A stretch of 6,322 nucleotides of DNA from JBEKDJ01 sp050014415 (lineage in GTDB: Bacteria > Desulfobacterota > BSN033 > UBA1163), in assembly GCA_050014415.1 (NCBI GenBank), contig JBEKDJ010000292.1:1-6322 (forward strand), written 5' to 3'. Shown here one piece after another: positions 1 to 6,322 of this stretch; the stretch's first letter is position 1, and each line of letters starts with the position of its first letter. Both the position numbers and the translations under genes were made by a program. Below the pieces are notes generated by a model, which saw only the letters and a list, made by a program, of their open reading frames with translations, did no database searches and was not told the origin of the DNA.

Positions 1-98
1 TTATTAAGCTTATCGAGGAATTCCTTCCGCAGTGATGAGTTTCTCTTACTGGCGTCCTTTATGAAATCCAAAAGATTTCCTTTCGATCTCTTTTTCAT
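1..98 (-). CDS. Small peptide gene, Nif11-leader-like N-terminus (3' end outside window)
   Basis: This is the 5' part of a short gene running off the window edge; 32 codons are visible. The protein is Lys/Arg-rich at the start (MKKRSKG), followed by a predicted amphipathic helix with the hydrophobic spacing LLDFI, L23, F27, L28, L31 (NLLDFIKDAS, then SLRKEFLDKL). That pattern resembles the Nif11 leader domain, which opens many RiPP precursor peptides with a 'FLekv..dpeLr.kL'-type helix. The ATG at 98 was chosen because AGGAG lies 5 bases upstream. The frame stays open upstream to a TGA beyond position 200, and an in-frame ATG at 152 would add 18 residues but has no ribosome binding site. It follows the radical SAM gene by 141 bases on the same strand, which fits a precursor peptide beside its modifying enzyme. 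The core region, if any, lies outside the window, so the precursor role is an inference. It could instead be an unrelated small helical protein. Confidence 0.55.
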   Translation of the reverse strand, partial: MKKRSKGNLLDFIKDASKRNSSLRKEFLDKLN

Positions 99-103
99 CT
101 TTT

Positions 104-108
104 CTCCT
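104..108 (-). promoter_or_regulatory. Ribosome binding site of the small Nif11-like gene
   Basis: On the minus strand AGGAG stands 5 bases (AAAAG) before the ATG at 98. It is among the strongest Shine-Dalgarno matches in the window. It decides the start and is the main evidence that this short open frame is really translated. Confidence 0.65.
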
Positions 109-239
109 TTTTCGGTGGCATAATCCACCCTTCTTAGAAGCTTTGTAGACATGAGGTCGGGCACAAAGAGGTTGCGCTTGAAAAGTAAACCATTCGGCTC
201 GGCCTTTCAGAATGTGAAGTGGAATGTGACGATGAGAGG

Positions 240-1274
240 TTACCCATAAGACGAGGCCTTGGCCAGTACTCTCTTGCAATAGGGGACCTGTGGGAACATG
301 TCCCTGTACCATTCTGAAGGTCTTACCATCCCCTCGACACTGCAAAGGCGAGAGTAAACGCAATTCCTACAAATCAATCGATCCTGCGACACCGCACGGC
401 AGTAGTCATCCGAGCTGATGATTCTCGGAAGAATACCCGGTTCGTAGATGCCGAAATGATCCGTTGTCGAATGAGCGAGTGTGATACGCAGTTCTGCGGT
501 GATCATGACGCTTCCCGGCTGGTACAAGGGAGGAGACGGAGGTACCCAGGGCATCTTGAGAACTCTGGAAGCCACAGCAGCCAGGGGATTGTTCAATAGG
601 TCTATTTTCAGACCGTAGAGGTTTAGAAGCGAAACCATCCGGACGAGTCTGAGAAAGTCATCAGGGCTAAGAACCTCTTTTGATAGATCAAATACATCTT
701 CCGGCACGCGGATGAGTTGTATAAAGGTTAGCTGCTTCATGTCAGGAAGAGCTAAGAAAAGCCCTTCTGCAAAGCGCGGCAGGTCTGGAATGAGGCTTCT
801 GCAGACCGTGGTAAATATATGAACGGGGAGACCGGCACTCATTGCATTGTCGATACCCTTCAGGGCCCGGTCGTATGATCCTTTTCCTCGTATGAAGTCA
901 TGACGTCGTCTCGGCCCCTGAAGGCTTACTGAAACGGCAAGACCAGTGTAGGCTGCAAATCTCCGGCTGACTTCACCTGTCAGCAATGTCCCATTGGTAT
1001 TCAAAAACGCTGTCTGATATCCCAGGGCAAAGGCATAATCAAAAATGCCCAGCAAGCCATCCCACAGCAGGGGCTCCCCTCCTGTAACGTGAAGATGCCT
1101 GTAACCTGCTTCGTACCCCTCACGAACAATAGTCTGGACCAGATCGGGGGCAAGACTTGACCTCCGCGGCCCGCGGGCGCGGACAAAACAGTGCGAGCAG
1201 GAGCTGTTGCAATGGGTTGTTACCTCAACACTGAGGCAGTCACTTTGAGGCCAGAGAGATGCCCGTTCTTCCAT
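240..1274 (-). CDS. Radical SAM protein with SPASM-like C-terminal cysteine cluster
   Basis: This is a 344-residue radical SAM enzyme. The 4Fe-4S/SAM motif CxxxCxxC is seen at C22, C26 and C29 (CNSSCSHC), preceded by the strand SVEVTTH. The SAM-binding GGEP motif is at 65-68 and a NTNG strand at 92-95, in the usual partial TIM-barrel order. The C-terminus has C292, then C302-x2-C305-x5-C311, and C333. This resembles a SPASM or shortened SPASM auxiliary cluster domain, typical of enzymes that modify peptides or proteins, though cofactor-maturation enzymes share it. The ATG at 1274 is chosen because AGGAAG precedes it by 6 bases. An in-frame TTG at 1367 would add 31 residues (MSRLTTSQAS onward), but that stretch is the out-of-frame reading of the 3' end of the upstream isoprenoid-synthase-like gene. 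The gene starts 10 bases after the restored stop of that gene, implying translational coupling. The substrate cannot be read from the sequence; a peptide from the next small gene is a reasonable guess. Confidence 0.9.
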   Translation of the reverse strand: MEERASLWPQSDCLSVEVTTHCNSSCSHCFVRARGPRRSSLAPDLVQTIVREGYEAGYRHLHVTGGEPLLWDGLLGIFDYAFALGYQTAFLNTNGTLLTGEVSRRFAAYTGLAVSVSLQGPRRRHDFIRGKGSYDRALKGIDNAMSAGLPVHIFTTVCRSLIPDLPRFAEGLFLALPDMKQLTFIQLIRVPEDVFDLSKEVLSPDDFLRLVRMVSLLNLYGLKIDLLNNPLAAVASRVLKMPWVPPSPPLYQPGSVMITAELRITLAHSTTDHFGIYEPGILPRIISSDDYCRAVSQDRLICRNCVYSRLCSVEGMVRPSEWYRDMFPQVPYCKRVLAKASSYG

Positions 1275-1280
1275 TGCGTT

Positions 1281-1286
1281 CTTCCT
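1281..1286 (-). promoter_or_regulatory. Ribosome binding site of the radical SAM gene
   Basis: AGGAAG on the minus strand lies 6 bases before the ATG at 1274 and overlaps the TAG stop (1285-1287) of the restored upstream frame. It supports the start at 1274 over the TTG at 1367 and suggests coupled translation of the two genes. Confidence 0.65.
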
Positions 1287-2279
1287 AGGTGCTGCCGCTG
1301 CTCCTGAGAGGATGGGCAAGGCATCGAATTTCCCGTGCGAGGCCTGTGAGGTTGTGAGCCTCGACAATAGATGCCGCTTTCTCTAATTCAGCGCATATTC
1401 TCTCTTTGATGTTGTCAATGATACTGCGTTCCGAGATATGGATAAGGATACTCTTTGTAGCAGCTTTGGCAGCTGCTCGGTTTCTAAAAATGTTATTTTT
1501 CCAGTGAGTCCTAACTCTTTCAGGGAGGCAAAGATATATTGAAGATTCTGCCCCCTTTTCGATATCGCCGCCGATATCCCTGATGTCATCGAGAAGCCTC
1601 CAGCAATACCGAAAGAACCATAGGCAATCTCAATGTCCCTTGTGAAATCTGAGAGTCCAGTCATCTTCATGGATAGAAGAATGGGGGCAATCATGCCGAT
1701 GGCCATCTGCCTTCTGAAAAGATCGCAATAGCTATCGAGGGATTTTAGTCCTTTTGAATCTTGGATGCTCGAATAGTAATCATCAATGAAATTTCGAAAA
1801 GTTCTCTCACCTGCAGGAACGCCTTCAGCCAGATTGCAGAAGGCACGGTTCATGATCGTCCAGGCTTGGCTTCTCAAAAGCAGGGTCAGAGGGGAAACAG
1901 AAACCTGACCATCGGTGAGATGATCATCGAGGGAGTGAAGAAACATCGCCATGGATTGGGCTGTTATTGCACTCGTGACATCCCCTTCCTTCAATCGTTT
2001 GGCGGGGAGAGCGTAATCGTGGCTGAGCCAGTAAAGGATGGACCATGCAGGTGGATAATAATTGGCAAAGAAATCCAGCTCGTCGCCCAGATTTACCCCT
2101 GAATACTGTATAAGGAAAAGTATCGAGTCGGTCTGAACGGACTCAGGCAGGGATCTGCAAAGTGTGACGATTTCATTGCTGAACCGCCGGTAAAAGGTGC
2201 TTTCCATTTTCGAAAGCTCACCCTTACCGAAGTCTATAGTTTTACAATAAAGCAGGAAGTCCCTGATTCTACCTTTCAT
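1285..2279 (-). pseudogene. All-trans isoprenoid synthase-like protein, broken by a -1 base frameshift
   Basis: As it stands, the ATG at 2279 opens a 298-residue frame ending in a TAG at 1383, but only the first ~226 residues look authentic. They include a first Asp-rich motif, LDDHLTD (D118, D119, D123), and the helix FGIA at 223-226. From base 1601 on, the next frame reads WRLLDDIRDIGGDIEKG, then SSIYLCLPE, and runs 105 residues to a TAG at 1285-1287. This supplies the second Asp-rich motif (DDIRD), which resembles the polyprenyl synthetase FG-A-(F/W)--(V/L)DD--D pattern followed by GD-EKG. One missing T after the GCT codon at 1604-1602 accounts for the break; restored length is about 331 residues. 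Class I isoprenoid synthases condense or ionise prenyl diphosphates using Mg2+ held by these aspartates, but substrate and product cannot be told here. An alternative start is the ATG at 2207, which has GGTGAG 9 bases upstream, whereas the ATG at 2279 has only a weak site. The break may be a real mutation or a sequencing/assembly error. Confidence 0.8.
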
Positions 2280-2320
2280 TTGATGACACTCTATTTTTCT
2301 TTTCTTTCCGCCAAAGGCCT

Positions 2321-5300
2321 TCAGACCTCAGAAGGTTCAGGACCCATTCGGCTAATCACCGAATTCAGATCCTCCAGATCGTGGTGGAGGCCCAAGTCAC
2401 GGAACATCGTTTTCGCCTTTTGTAGATTCTCTTCCGCCCTGCTCACATCGGACTCCGAGGATTCACCCTTGACTGCACAAAGGCGCATGCCCATTTCAGC
2501 ATAGGTCCTCGAGAGCTGGGGACGTGCACCAAGGCTTTCTCCTTCGCTAATTGCCTTGTGCCACCACTTGAAAGCGCTTTTCTGATCGTGGATCAACCAG
2601 TTGTAGACACCCATGAGTCTATAGGATTCCGTTCGATATAACGCCGCTTTCTGACAGGTCTTGATCAGCATCTTTCCTGATTTGAAAGCATTCCTACGAT
2701 ATTCAGAAGATCCTTCCCTGCGTCCGGCCCTAAGAGAGTCTTCCAGGCGACGGAGGTAGTATTCAAACTGACTTCGACAAAAGGCTGATAGCTGTATGGG
2801 AACCGCCTTCACTTCAGACCTGATCTGGTTGGCTTGATCGAGCGACTTTCCAGCCTCCTCCATTTCCTTCATTAACAGGTGTATCGAGGCCTTTAGGGAG
2901 AGCATATTTAATGTTGATAAAGCCCAGCCATTTCTCTGGACCAGGTCAATTCCTCGATTCACTTCGGCAGTTGCTTCCTTGATATGGCGACATTCAATGA
3001 GCAGATTAATATTCAGCAAATATTTCAGCAGGCGGTAGATGTCGTTCTCATAGGCTTCGGCGATTTCACTCAGTTTTGTCACCATCAGTCTTGCTGCATC
3101 AAAATACCCCTGGTAGATTTTCACGAGTCCGTGCCAGTAATAGTGCTGGGAGGCGTACCACATTTCCCCAATTCTCAGGTTCCTGTTTACCAAATCCTCG
3201 TTGCACTCAGTAATCTTATTCCACTGCCCTTTCAGAAAAAGGTGCGTCGTATCCAGGAGATCGTATAAGATCCATTGCTTGGCATCTTCTGGGGCTAGCC
3301 TGGGCTTTGCATAATCCAGGATTCTTCTGCCAATACTGAGGGAAAGACCGGTGAAGGAGAACAGTGCACTGGCACCAGCAAAGATCCCAATCCCGAATTT
3401 GAATCTTGTGAGATCGAAATGGACGATTGTGTCATAATAGAAGAAGGTTTCGATGAAAAACCGCTTTGGGTTGATGACAATCAGGGCCTCGGCCTTCTTG
3501 TAAAACAGGTCTACGGCTTCGGTATCCTGCTGTGTGGGGAATCTCTTGAACCAGAAGGATGGAAAGTATAAGGCCAGGATGAATGTTATGAAACTTGACA
3601 GGAACCTTAACGCCCTTGACAAGGCATTTTTGGGTAACTCGCCCCAATAGTAGTTCAGGGCCTTGTCGAAATGCTCCACAGCCTCTGCGTAGTGGCCTCG
3701 GTTAAAGAGAGCCAACCCGATGTTCTTCTCAAGCATGGCAATCTTTTCGGGATCGGCACTGTCGCCTCGCAGTCTTCGATAAATGCTGAGCGCTTCCTGG
3801 TAATAGTGGAGCGCCTCATTGGATGCAGAAGATTTCAGGGCCTCCTCACCGGCCTTGATCAGGCACTCCTCGGCCTTTTCCAGACTCTCGGCCCTGCTGT
3901 AATGATAGGCGAGCATACCGTAGAATTCATGGAGTCTTTCGTCGAAAATCTTTTCGATGGATCGCGCTACACTAAGGTGAAGTTCCTTTCGTTTCAGAGG
4001 CAGGATTGATGCGTAAGCAACCTCCTGGACAAGGGCGTGGTTGAAGAGGTACTCTAACTCACCCATTCTCAATCGTTCCCGGAGGAGCTGAATCTCCTGC
4101 AGGTAGGAGAGCCTGACATCGATATCTTCAATTTCGGATGCAACCTCTGCTAGAATGCGATAAAAGAAGGACCTTCCTATGACCGATGCCTCCTTCACCA
4201 GGTCACGGGTCTGCTCCTCCAGCCGATCGATCCTTGCCGTCAGTAAAGCATCGATTGTTTTGGGAATGGAGATTGTTGCCGCCTTATTCGTCAAGTGAAA
4301 TGTGCCTTCTTTCGGCAAAAGCGCTTGCTCGTCGATAAGGGAGCGAACGACCTCTTCAATAAAGAAGGGATTACCTCCAGTTCTTTCTACGATGCTCGTG
4401 ACAATGGCATGTTGAAGCTTGCTGACGTTCAGCATGCTACTGATGAGCGCTTCACTCGTTTTTTCCGCCAGGGGCTCGAGCACTATTTCAACATAATAGT
4501 ACACATGGCGTTTGTCTTTGAGGGATACAGCTAAGCGGTCTCCGGTTTCCTTGTAACCCGGCCGAAAAAGATTGATGAAAAGAATCTTGTGCGTCTCTGC
4601 CAAGCGAAAAAGGGATTCCATAAGCTCAACGGAACTCGTGTCAGCCCAATGCAAGTCTTCGATCACAATCACCAGAGGGGTCAGTTCCGTCGCCTTGACC
4701 AACAGATCCCGTACGCTCTTCAGAATCAGTCTCTTCAGGGCCTCGCCTTCTATCCCTTTCGTCCTCTGAGCATGGCTTCCTGACAGCTTCATTCCCATGA
4801 GGGTTGCCACAAAAGGAAGCACCTCACCATACTCTTCCGGAAACAATCTCTTTATGGCAGCCTCGAGCTTGTCAAATGCCTTTGCCTCTCCATCATCACC
4901 CCTGATACCCACCCATTGTTTCGAGAGATCGATAATCGGGTGAAAACTCAGATTTTTCCCTATGGAAATCGCCCTTCCCTCCAAGAGGGTTACCCTTTTC
5001 ATCACCTCCCGTCTTTTCAACTCAGCCACGAGCCGCGATTTTCCGATGCCAGCCTCGCCGATAATATTAACGACCGATCCCTCCCCGTTGATCGCCTTCA
5101 TCACCTGAAGTTCAAGCCTATTCAGCTCACTGTCCCTCCCGACCATCCTGGAGTAGATCCGCCGCTCAGAACCCAGACGGGCGCGGTGCACGTCATCTTT
5201 GGCTGATAGAACCTTGTAGACAGGAATCGGTTCTTCCTTGCCTTTAACCATCTTTTTCCCCAAGGGCTGGAAATGAAAGAGGTCCTTGGTCAATCGGTAT

Positions 5301-6028
5301 GTTTCTTCGGTCACATAAGTGGTCCCCGGTTCTGCAAGCGCTTCCATCCTGGAGGCCATATTGATCGTGTCCCCTACCAATGTGAACTGGACCCTGAGAT
5401 CAATTCCGACGGTCCCAATGACGACTGTTCCCGTGTTTATTCCAATGCGCAGCAGGATCGGTGGAATTCGATGGTCATCCTTCATCTCCTCGCGGAACTC
5501 AGCGATCCCCTTGTGAATTGCAACAGACGCCCGGATTGCCCGCAGGGGGGCATCTTCCAACGCATCCAGGGCACCGAAAAGGGCCATTATCCCGTCCCCC
5601 CTGACATCGTTTACAGTGCCCTCGTACTGGTGAACCTTGAGGATCAGGATCTCAAGGACCCTATCTATAAGCTCAAAAGCCTCTTCTGGGCCAAGCCTAT
5701 ACGTCAGCGGGGTGAATCCCTTCATGTCACAGAACATGATGGTCACCTGCCTGCGCTCACCCTCAATTCTACCCTTTTGAGCCAGGATTTTCTTTGTAAG
5801 GCCATCTGGGAGGTAACGTTGAATCTTAGCAAGCTTTTCTTCAAAGGAGAGTTCTTTAGGAATTGGTTTTGAAGGAAGGCCTAAATCGTGGCCGCACTCA
5901 CCACAAAATTTATCTCCGGGAAGGTTTTCAAATCGGCATTGGGGGCATACCAGAACGAGTTTCGTGCCACATTCCCGACAGAACTTTCTTGTTTCAGGAT
6001 TCTCAAATTGGCACTTTGGACATTTCAT
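2321..6028 (-). CDS. Zinc-ribbon class III nucleotide cyclase / AAA ATPase / TPR signalling protein
   Basis: This is a 1235-residue multidomain protein. Two zinc ribbons come first: C3/C6 with C17/C20, and C28/C31 with C42/C45. A class III adenylate/guanylate cyclase domain spans about 92-272. It has metal-binding D101 (FCDMKGFT) and D145 (RGDG), and transition-state residues N223 and R227 (TINMASR). At the purine-specificity positions it has D141 instead of Lys, and T216. A STAND/AAA-type ATPase follows from about 295, with Walker A GEAGIGKS (324-331), Walker B LVIVIEDLHWAD (452-463) and the family motif GGNPFFIEE (551-559). From ~700 to the end the protein is helical with TPR-like repeats (about 716-752 and 766-794, and again near the C-terminus). 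A hydrophobic patch lies at ~803-831. The start is the ATG at 6028, with AAAGGAG 9 bases upstream. A TTG at 6064 would add 12 residues but lacks a binding site and overlaps a TATAAT. The likely role is a cytoplasmic signal sensor making cAMP or cGMP; the ligand is unknown. Whether it controls the genes 41 bases downstream is inferred from position only. Confidence 0.93.
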   Translation of the reverse strand: MKCPKCQFENPETRKFCRECGTKLVLVCPQCRFENLPGDKFCGECGHDLGLPSKPIPKELSFEEKLAKIQRYLPDGLTKKILAQKGRIEGERRQVTIMFCDMKGFTPLTYRLGPEEAFELIDRVLEILILKVHQYEGTVNDVRGDGIMALFGALDALEDAPLRAIRASVAIHKGIAEFREEMKDDHRIPPILLRIGINTGTVVIGTVGIDLRVQFTLVGDTINMASRMEALAEPGTTYVTEETYRLTKDLFHFQPLGKKMVKGKEEPIPVYKVLSAKDDVHRARLGSERRIYSRMVGRDSELNRLELQVMKAINGEGSVVNIIGEAGIGKSRLVAELKRREVMKRVTLLEGRAISIGKNLSFHPIIDLSKQWVGIRGDDGEAKAFDKLEAAIKRLFPEEYGEVLPFVATLMGMKLSGSHAQRTKGIEGEALKRLILKSVRDLLVKATELTPLVIVIEDLHWADTSSVELMESLFRLAETHKILFINLFRPGYKETGDRLAVSLKDKRHVYYYVEIVLEPLAEKTSEALISSMLNVSKLQHAIVTSIVERTGGNPFFIEEVVRSLIDEQALLPKEGTFHLTNKAATISIPKTIDALLTARIDRLEEQTRDLVKEASVIGRSFFYRILAEVASEIEDIDVRLSYLQEIQLLRERLRMGELEYLFNHALVQEVAYASILPLKRKELHLSVARSIEKIFDERLHEFYGMLAYHYSRAESLEKAEECLIKAGEEALKSSASNEALHYYQEALSIYRRLRGDSADPEKIAMLEKNIGLALFNRGHYAEAVEHFDKALNYYWGELPKNALSRALRFLSSFITFILALYFPSFWFKRFPTQQDTEAVDLFYKKAEALIVINPKRFFIETFFYYDTIVHFDLTRFKFGIGIFAGASALFSFTGLSLSIGRRILDYAKPRLAPEDAKQWILYDLLDTTHLFLKGQWNKITECNEDLVNRNLRIGEMWYASQHYYWHGLVKIYQGYFDAARLMVTKLSEIAEAYENDIYRLLKYLLNINLLIECRHIKEATAEVNRGIDLVQRNGWALSTLNMLSLKASIHLLMKEMEEAGKSLDQANQIRSEVKAVPIQLSAFCRSQFEYYLRRLEDSLRAGRREGSSEYRRNAFKSGKMLIKTCQKAALYRTESYRLMGVYNWLIHDQKSAFKWWHKAISEGESLGARPQLSRTYAEMGMRLCAVKGESSESDVSRAEENLQKAKTMFRDLGLHHDLEDLNSVISRMGPEPSEV

Positions 6029-6037
6029 TTTTGGGCA

Positions 6038-6044
6038 CTCCTTT
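6038..6044 (-). promoter_or_regulatory. Ribosome binding site of the cyclase gene
   Basis: AAAGGAG on the minus strand lies 9 bases before the ATG at 6028. It selects this ATG, whose protein begins directly with the first zinc ribbon (MKCPKC), over the in-frame TTG at 6064. Confidence 0.7.
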
Positions 6045-6063
6045 GAAAGAGACCCACGGGGCA

Positions 6064-6069
6064 ATTATA
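6064..6069 (-). promoter_or_regulatory. Candidate -10 box upstream of the cyclase gene
   Basis: A perfect TATAAT occurs on the minus strand 35 bases before the ATG at 6028. It would place a start of transcription near 6057 and leave a leader of about 28 bases containing the ribosome binding site. No good -35 box is seen at 16-18 bases upstream and there is no extended -10 TG, so the promoter would need an activator or may not be real. Confidence 0.3.
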
Positions 6070-6120
6070 AAAGATTGAGGTTGGTTAGGTGTTTAATCTG
6101 AGGTCTTACGATCTGATCAA

Positions 6121-6149
6121 AGACTACTACTTTGGAATAGAAAGGTCAA
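6121..6149 (-). promoter_or_regulatory. Alternative weak sigma-70-like promoter
   Basis: On the minus strand TTGACC (6149-6144) is a good -35 match, followed after 17 bases by TAGTCT (6126-6121), which matches only half of the -10 consensus. The -35 overlaps the inverted repeat at 6145-6160, an arrangement that would suit a regulator blocking or recruiting polymerase. The evidence is pattern only. Confidence 0.2.
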
Positions 6150-6160
6150 CAAAAATTGAC
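6145..6160. repeat. Inverted repeat GTCAA-N6-TTGAC, possible operator
   Basis: This is a perfect 5-base inverted repeat with an A-rich 6-base centre, about 120 bases upstream of the cyclase start in noncoding DNA. Its size and dyad symmetry suit a dimeric DNA-binding protein. A repeat this short can arise by chance in AT-rich DNA. Confidence 0.3.
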
Positions 6161-6208
6161 GATTATCACTCGAAAGGTTGTATGGTGGGATAAAAATGCA
6201 AAAACAAG

Positions 6209-6292
6209 ATTTCCCCTGAAAATTAGTCCGTGCTTTTACTGTCTTTTTTTAGTATGTGGATTAGCCAGTTCAGGAATTAAAAATTTCCCCTG
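6209..6292. repeat. Pair of 10-base direct repeats (ATTTCCCCTG)
   Basis: ATTTCCCCTG occurs at 6209-6218 and again at 6283-6292, 74 bases apart (about seven helical turns), in the noncoding DNA upstream of the cyclase gene. The DNA around them is AT-rich and holds no supportable gene on either strand. The copies could be binding sites for a regulator of the operon or chance repeats. Confidence 0.25.
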
Positions 6293-6322
6293 CGTGCTCT
6301 ACGGCGACATTTCTTTGTTCTT

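Noticed and set aside
141..168. Inverted repeat CTTTGT-N16-ACAAAG before the small gene, as a terminator or attenuator
   Set aside because: The stem has only 6 pairs, mostly A-T, with a 16-base loop and no following T-run, so a terminator is not supported.
46..363. 105-residue minus-strand frame overlapping the 3' end of the radical SAM gene
   Set aside because: Its first third lies inside the radical SAM gene in another frame, it has no recognisable domain or binding site, and its end overlaps the well-supported small gene starting at 98.
1600..1629. Programmed -1 ribosomal frameshift joining the two halves of the synthase gene
   Set aside because: No X-XXY-YYZ slippery heptamer is present in the permitted window, and the loss of one T in an expected GCT-TGG junction explains the break more simply. 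It cannot be fully excluded.
1761..2102. 113-residue plus-strand frame
   Set aside because: It is antisense to the synthase-like gene across its first Asp-rich motif and has no domain or ribosome binding site of its own.
5273..5872. 199-residue plus-strand open frame
   Set aside because: It lies entirely antisense to the conserved cyclase domain, whose motifs are intact; the long frame is a codon-composition shadow.
6230..6322. End of an upstream gene on the minus strand
   Set aside because: Only a few codons could be read before stops in each frame, too little to support a coding call.

Overview
The window carries four genes, all on the minus strand, so it reads right to left. In transcription order they are: (1) a large cyclase/ATPase/TPR signalling protein (6028 to 2321); (2) an all-trans isoprenoid-synthase-like gene (2279 to 1285), broken by a one-base frameshift; (3) a radical SAM protein with a SPASM-like cysteine cluster (1274 to 240); and (4) the start of a small gene (98 to beyond base 1) whose first 32 residues resemble a Nif11-type leader peptide. 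Intergenic gaps of 41, 10 and 141 bases suggest one transcription unit, at least for the first three genes. No tRNA, rRNA, CRISPR array, insertion sequence or convincing terminator was seen.

The source looks like a Gram-negative environmental bacterium. Multidomain cyclase/STAND-type ATPase proteins with N-terminal zinc ribbons are common in Desulfobacterota and related anaerobic or metagenome-derived lineages. The mixed codon use, good AGGAG-type ribosome binding sites and moderate GC fit that, but the phylum is an inference.

The most notable result is the coherent small operon beneath the obvious cyclase. The isoprenoid-synthase-like gene appears as a 298-residue ORF that lacks its second Asp-rich motif. 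That motif is intact in the next frame, directly after a site where one T has been lost (near base 1602). Restoring it gives a protein of about 331 residues that ends 10 bases before the radical SAM start. This also shows that the radical SAM gene begins at 1274, not at an upstream TTG at 1367.

An isoprenoid-synthase-fold protein, a SPASM-type radical SAM enzyme and a Nif11-like peptide together look like a candidate biosynthetic cassette, possibly for a modified peptide (RiPP) or a terpenoid/lipid-linked product. A nucleotide cyclase/ATPase sensor stands upstream. The link between the parts is inferred from gene order only. The 294 bases upstream of the cyclase start hold no supportable gene but contain a possible promoter, an inverted repeat and a short direct repeat.
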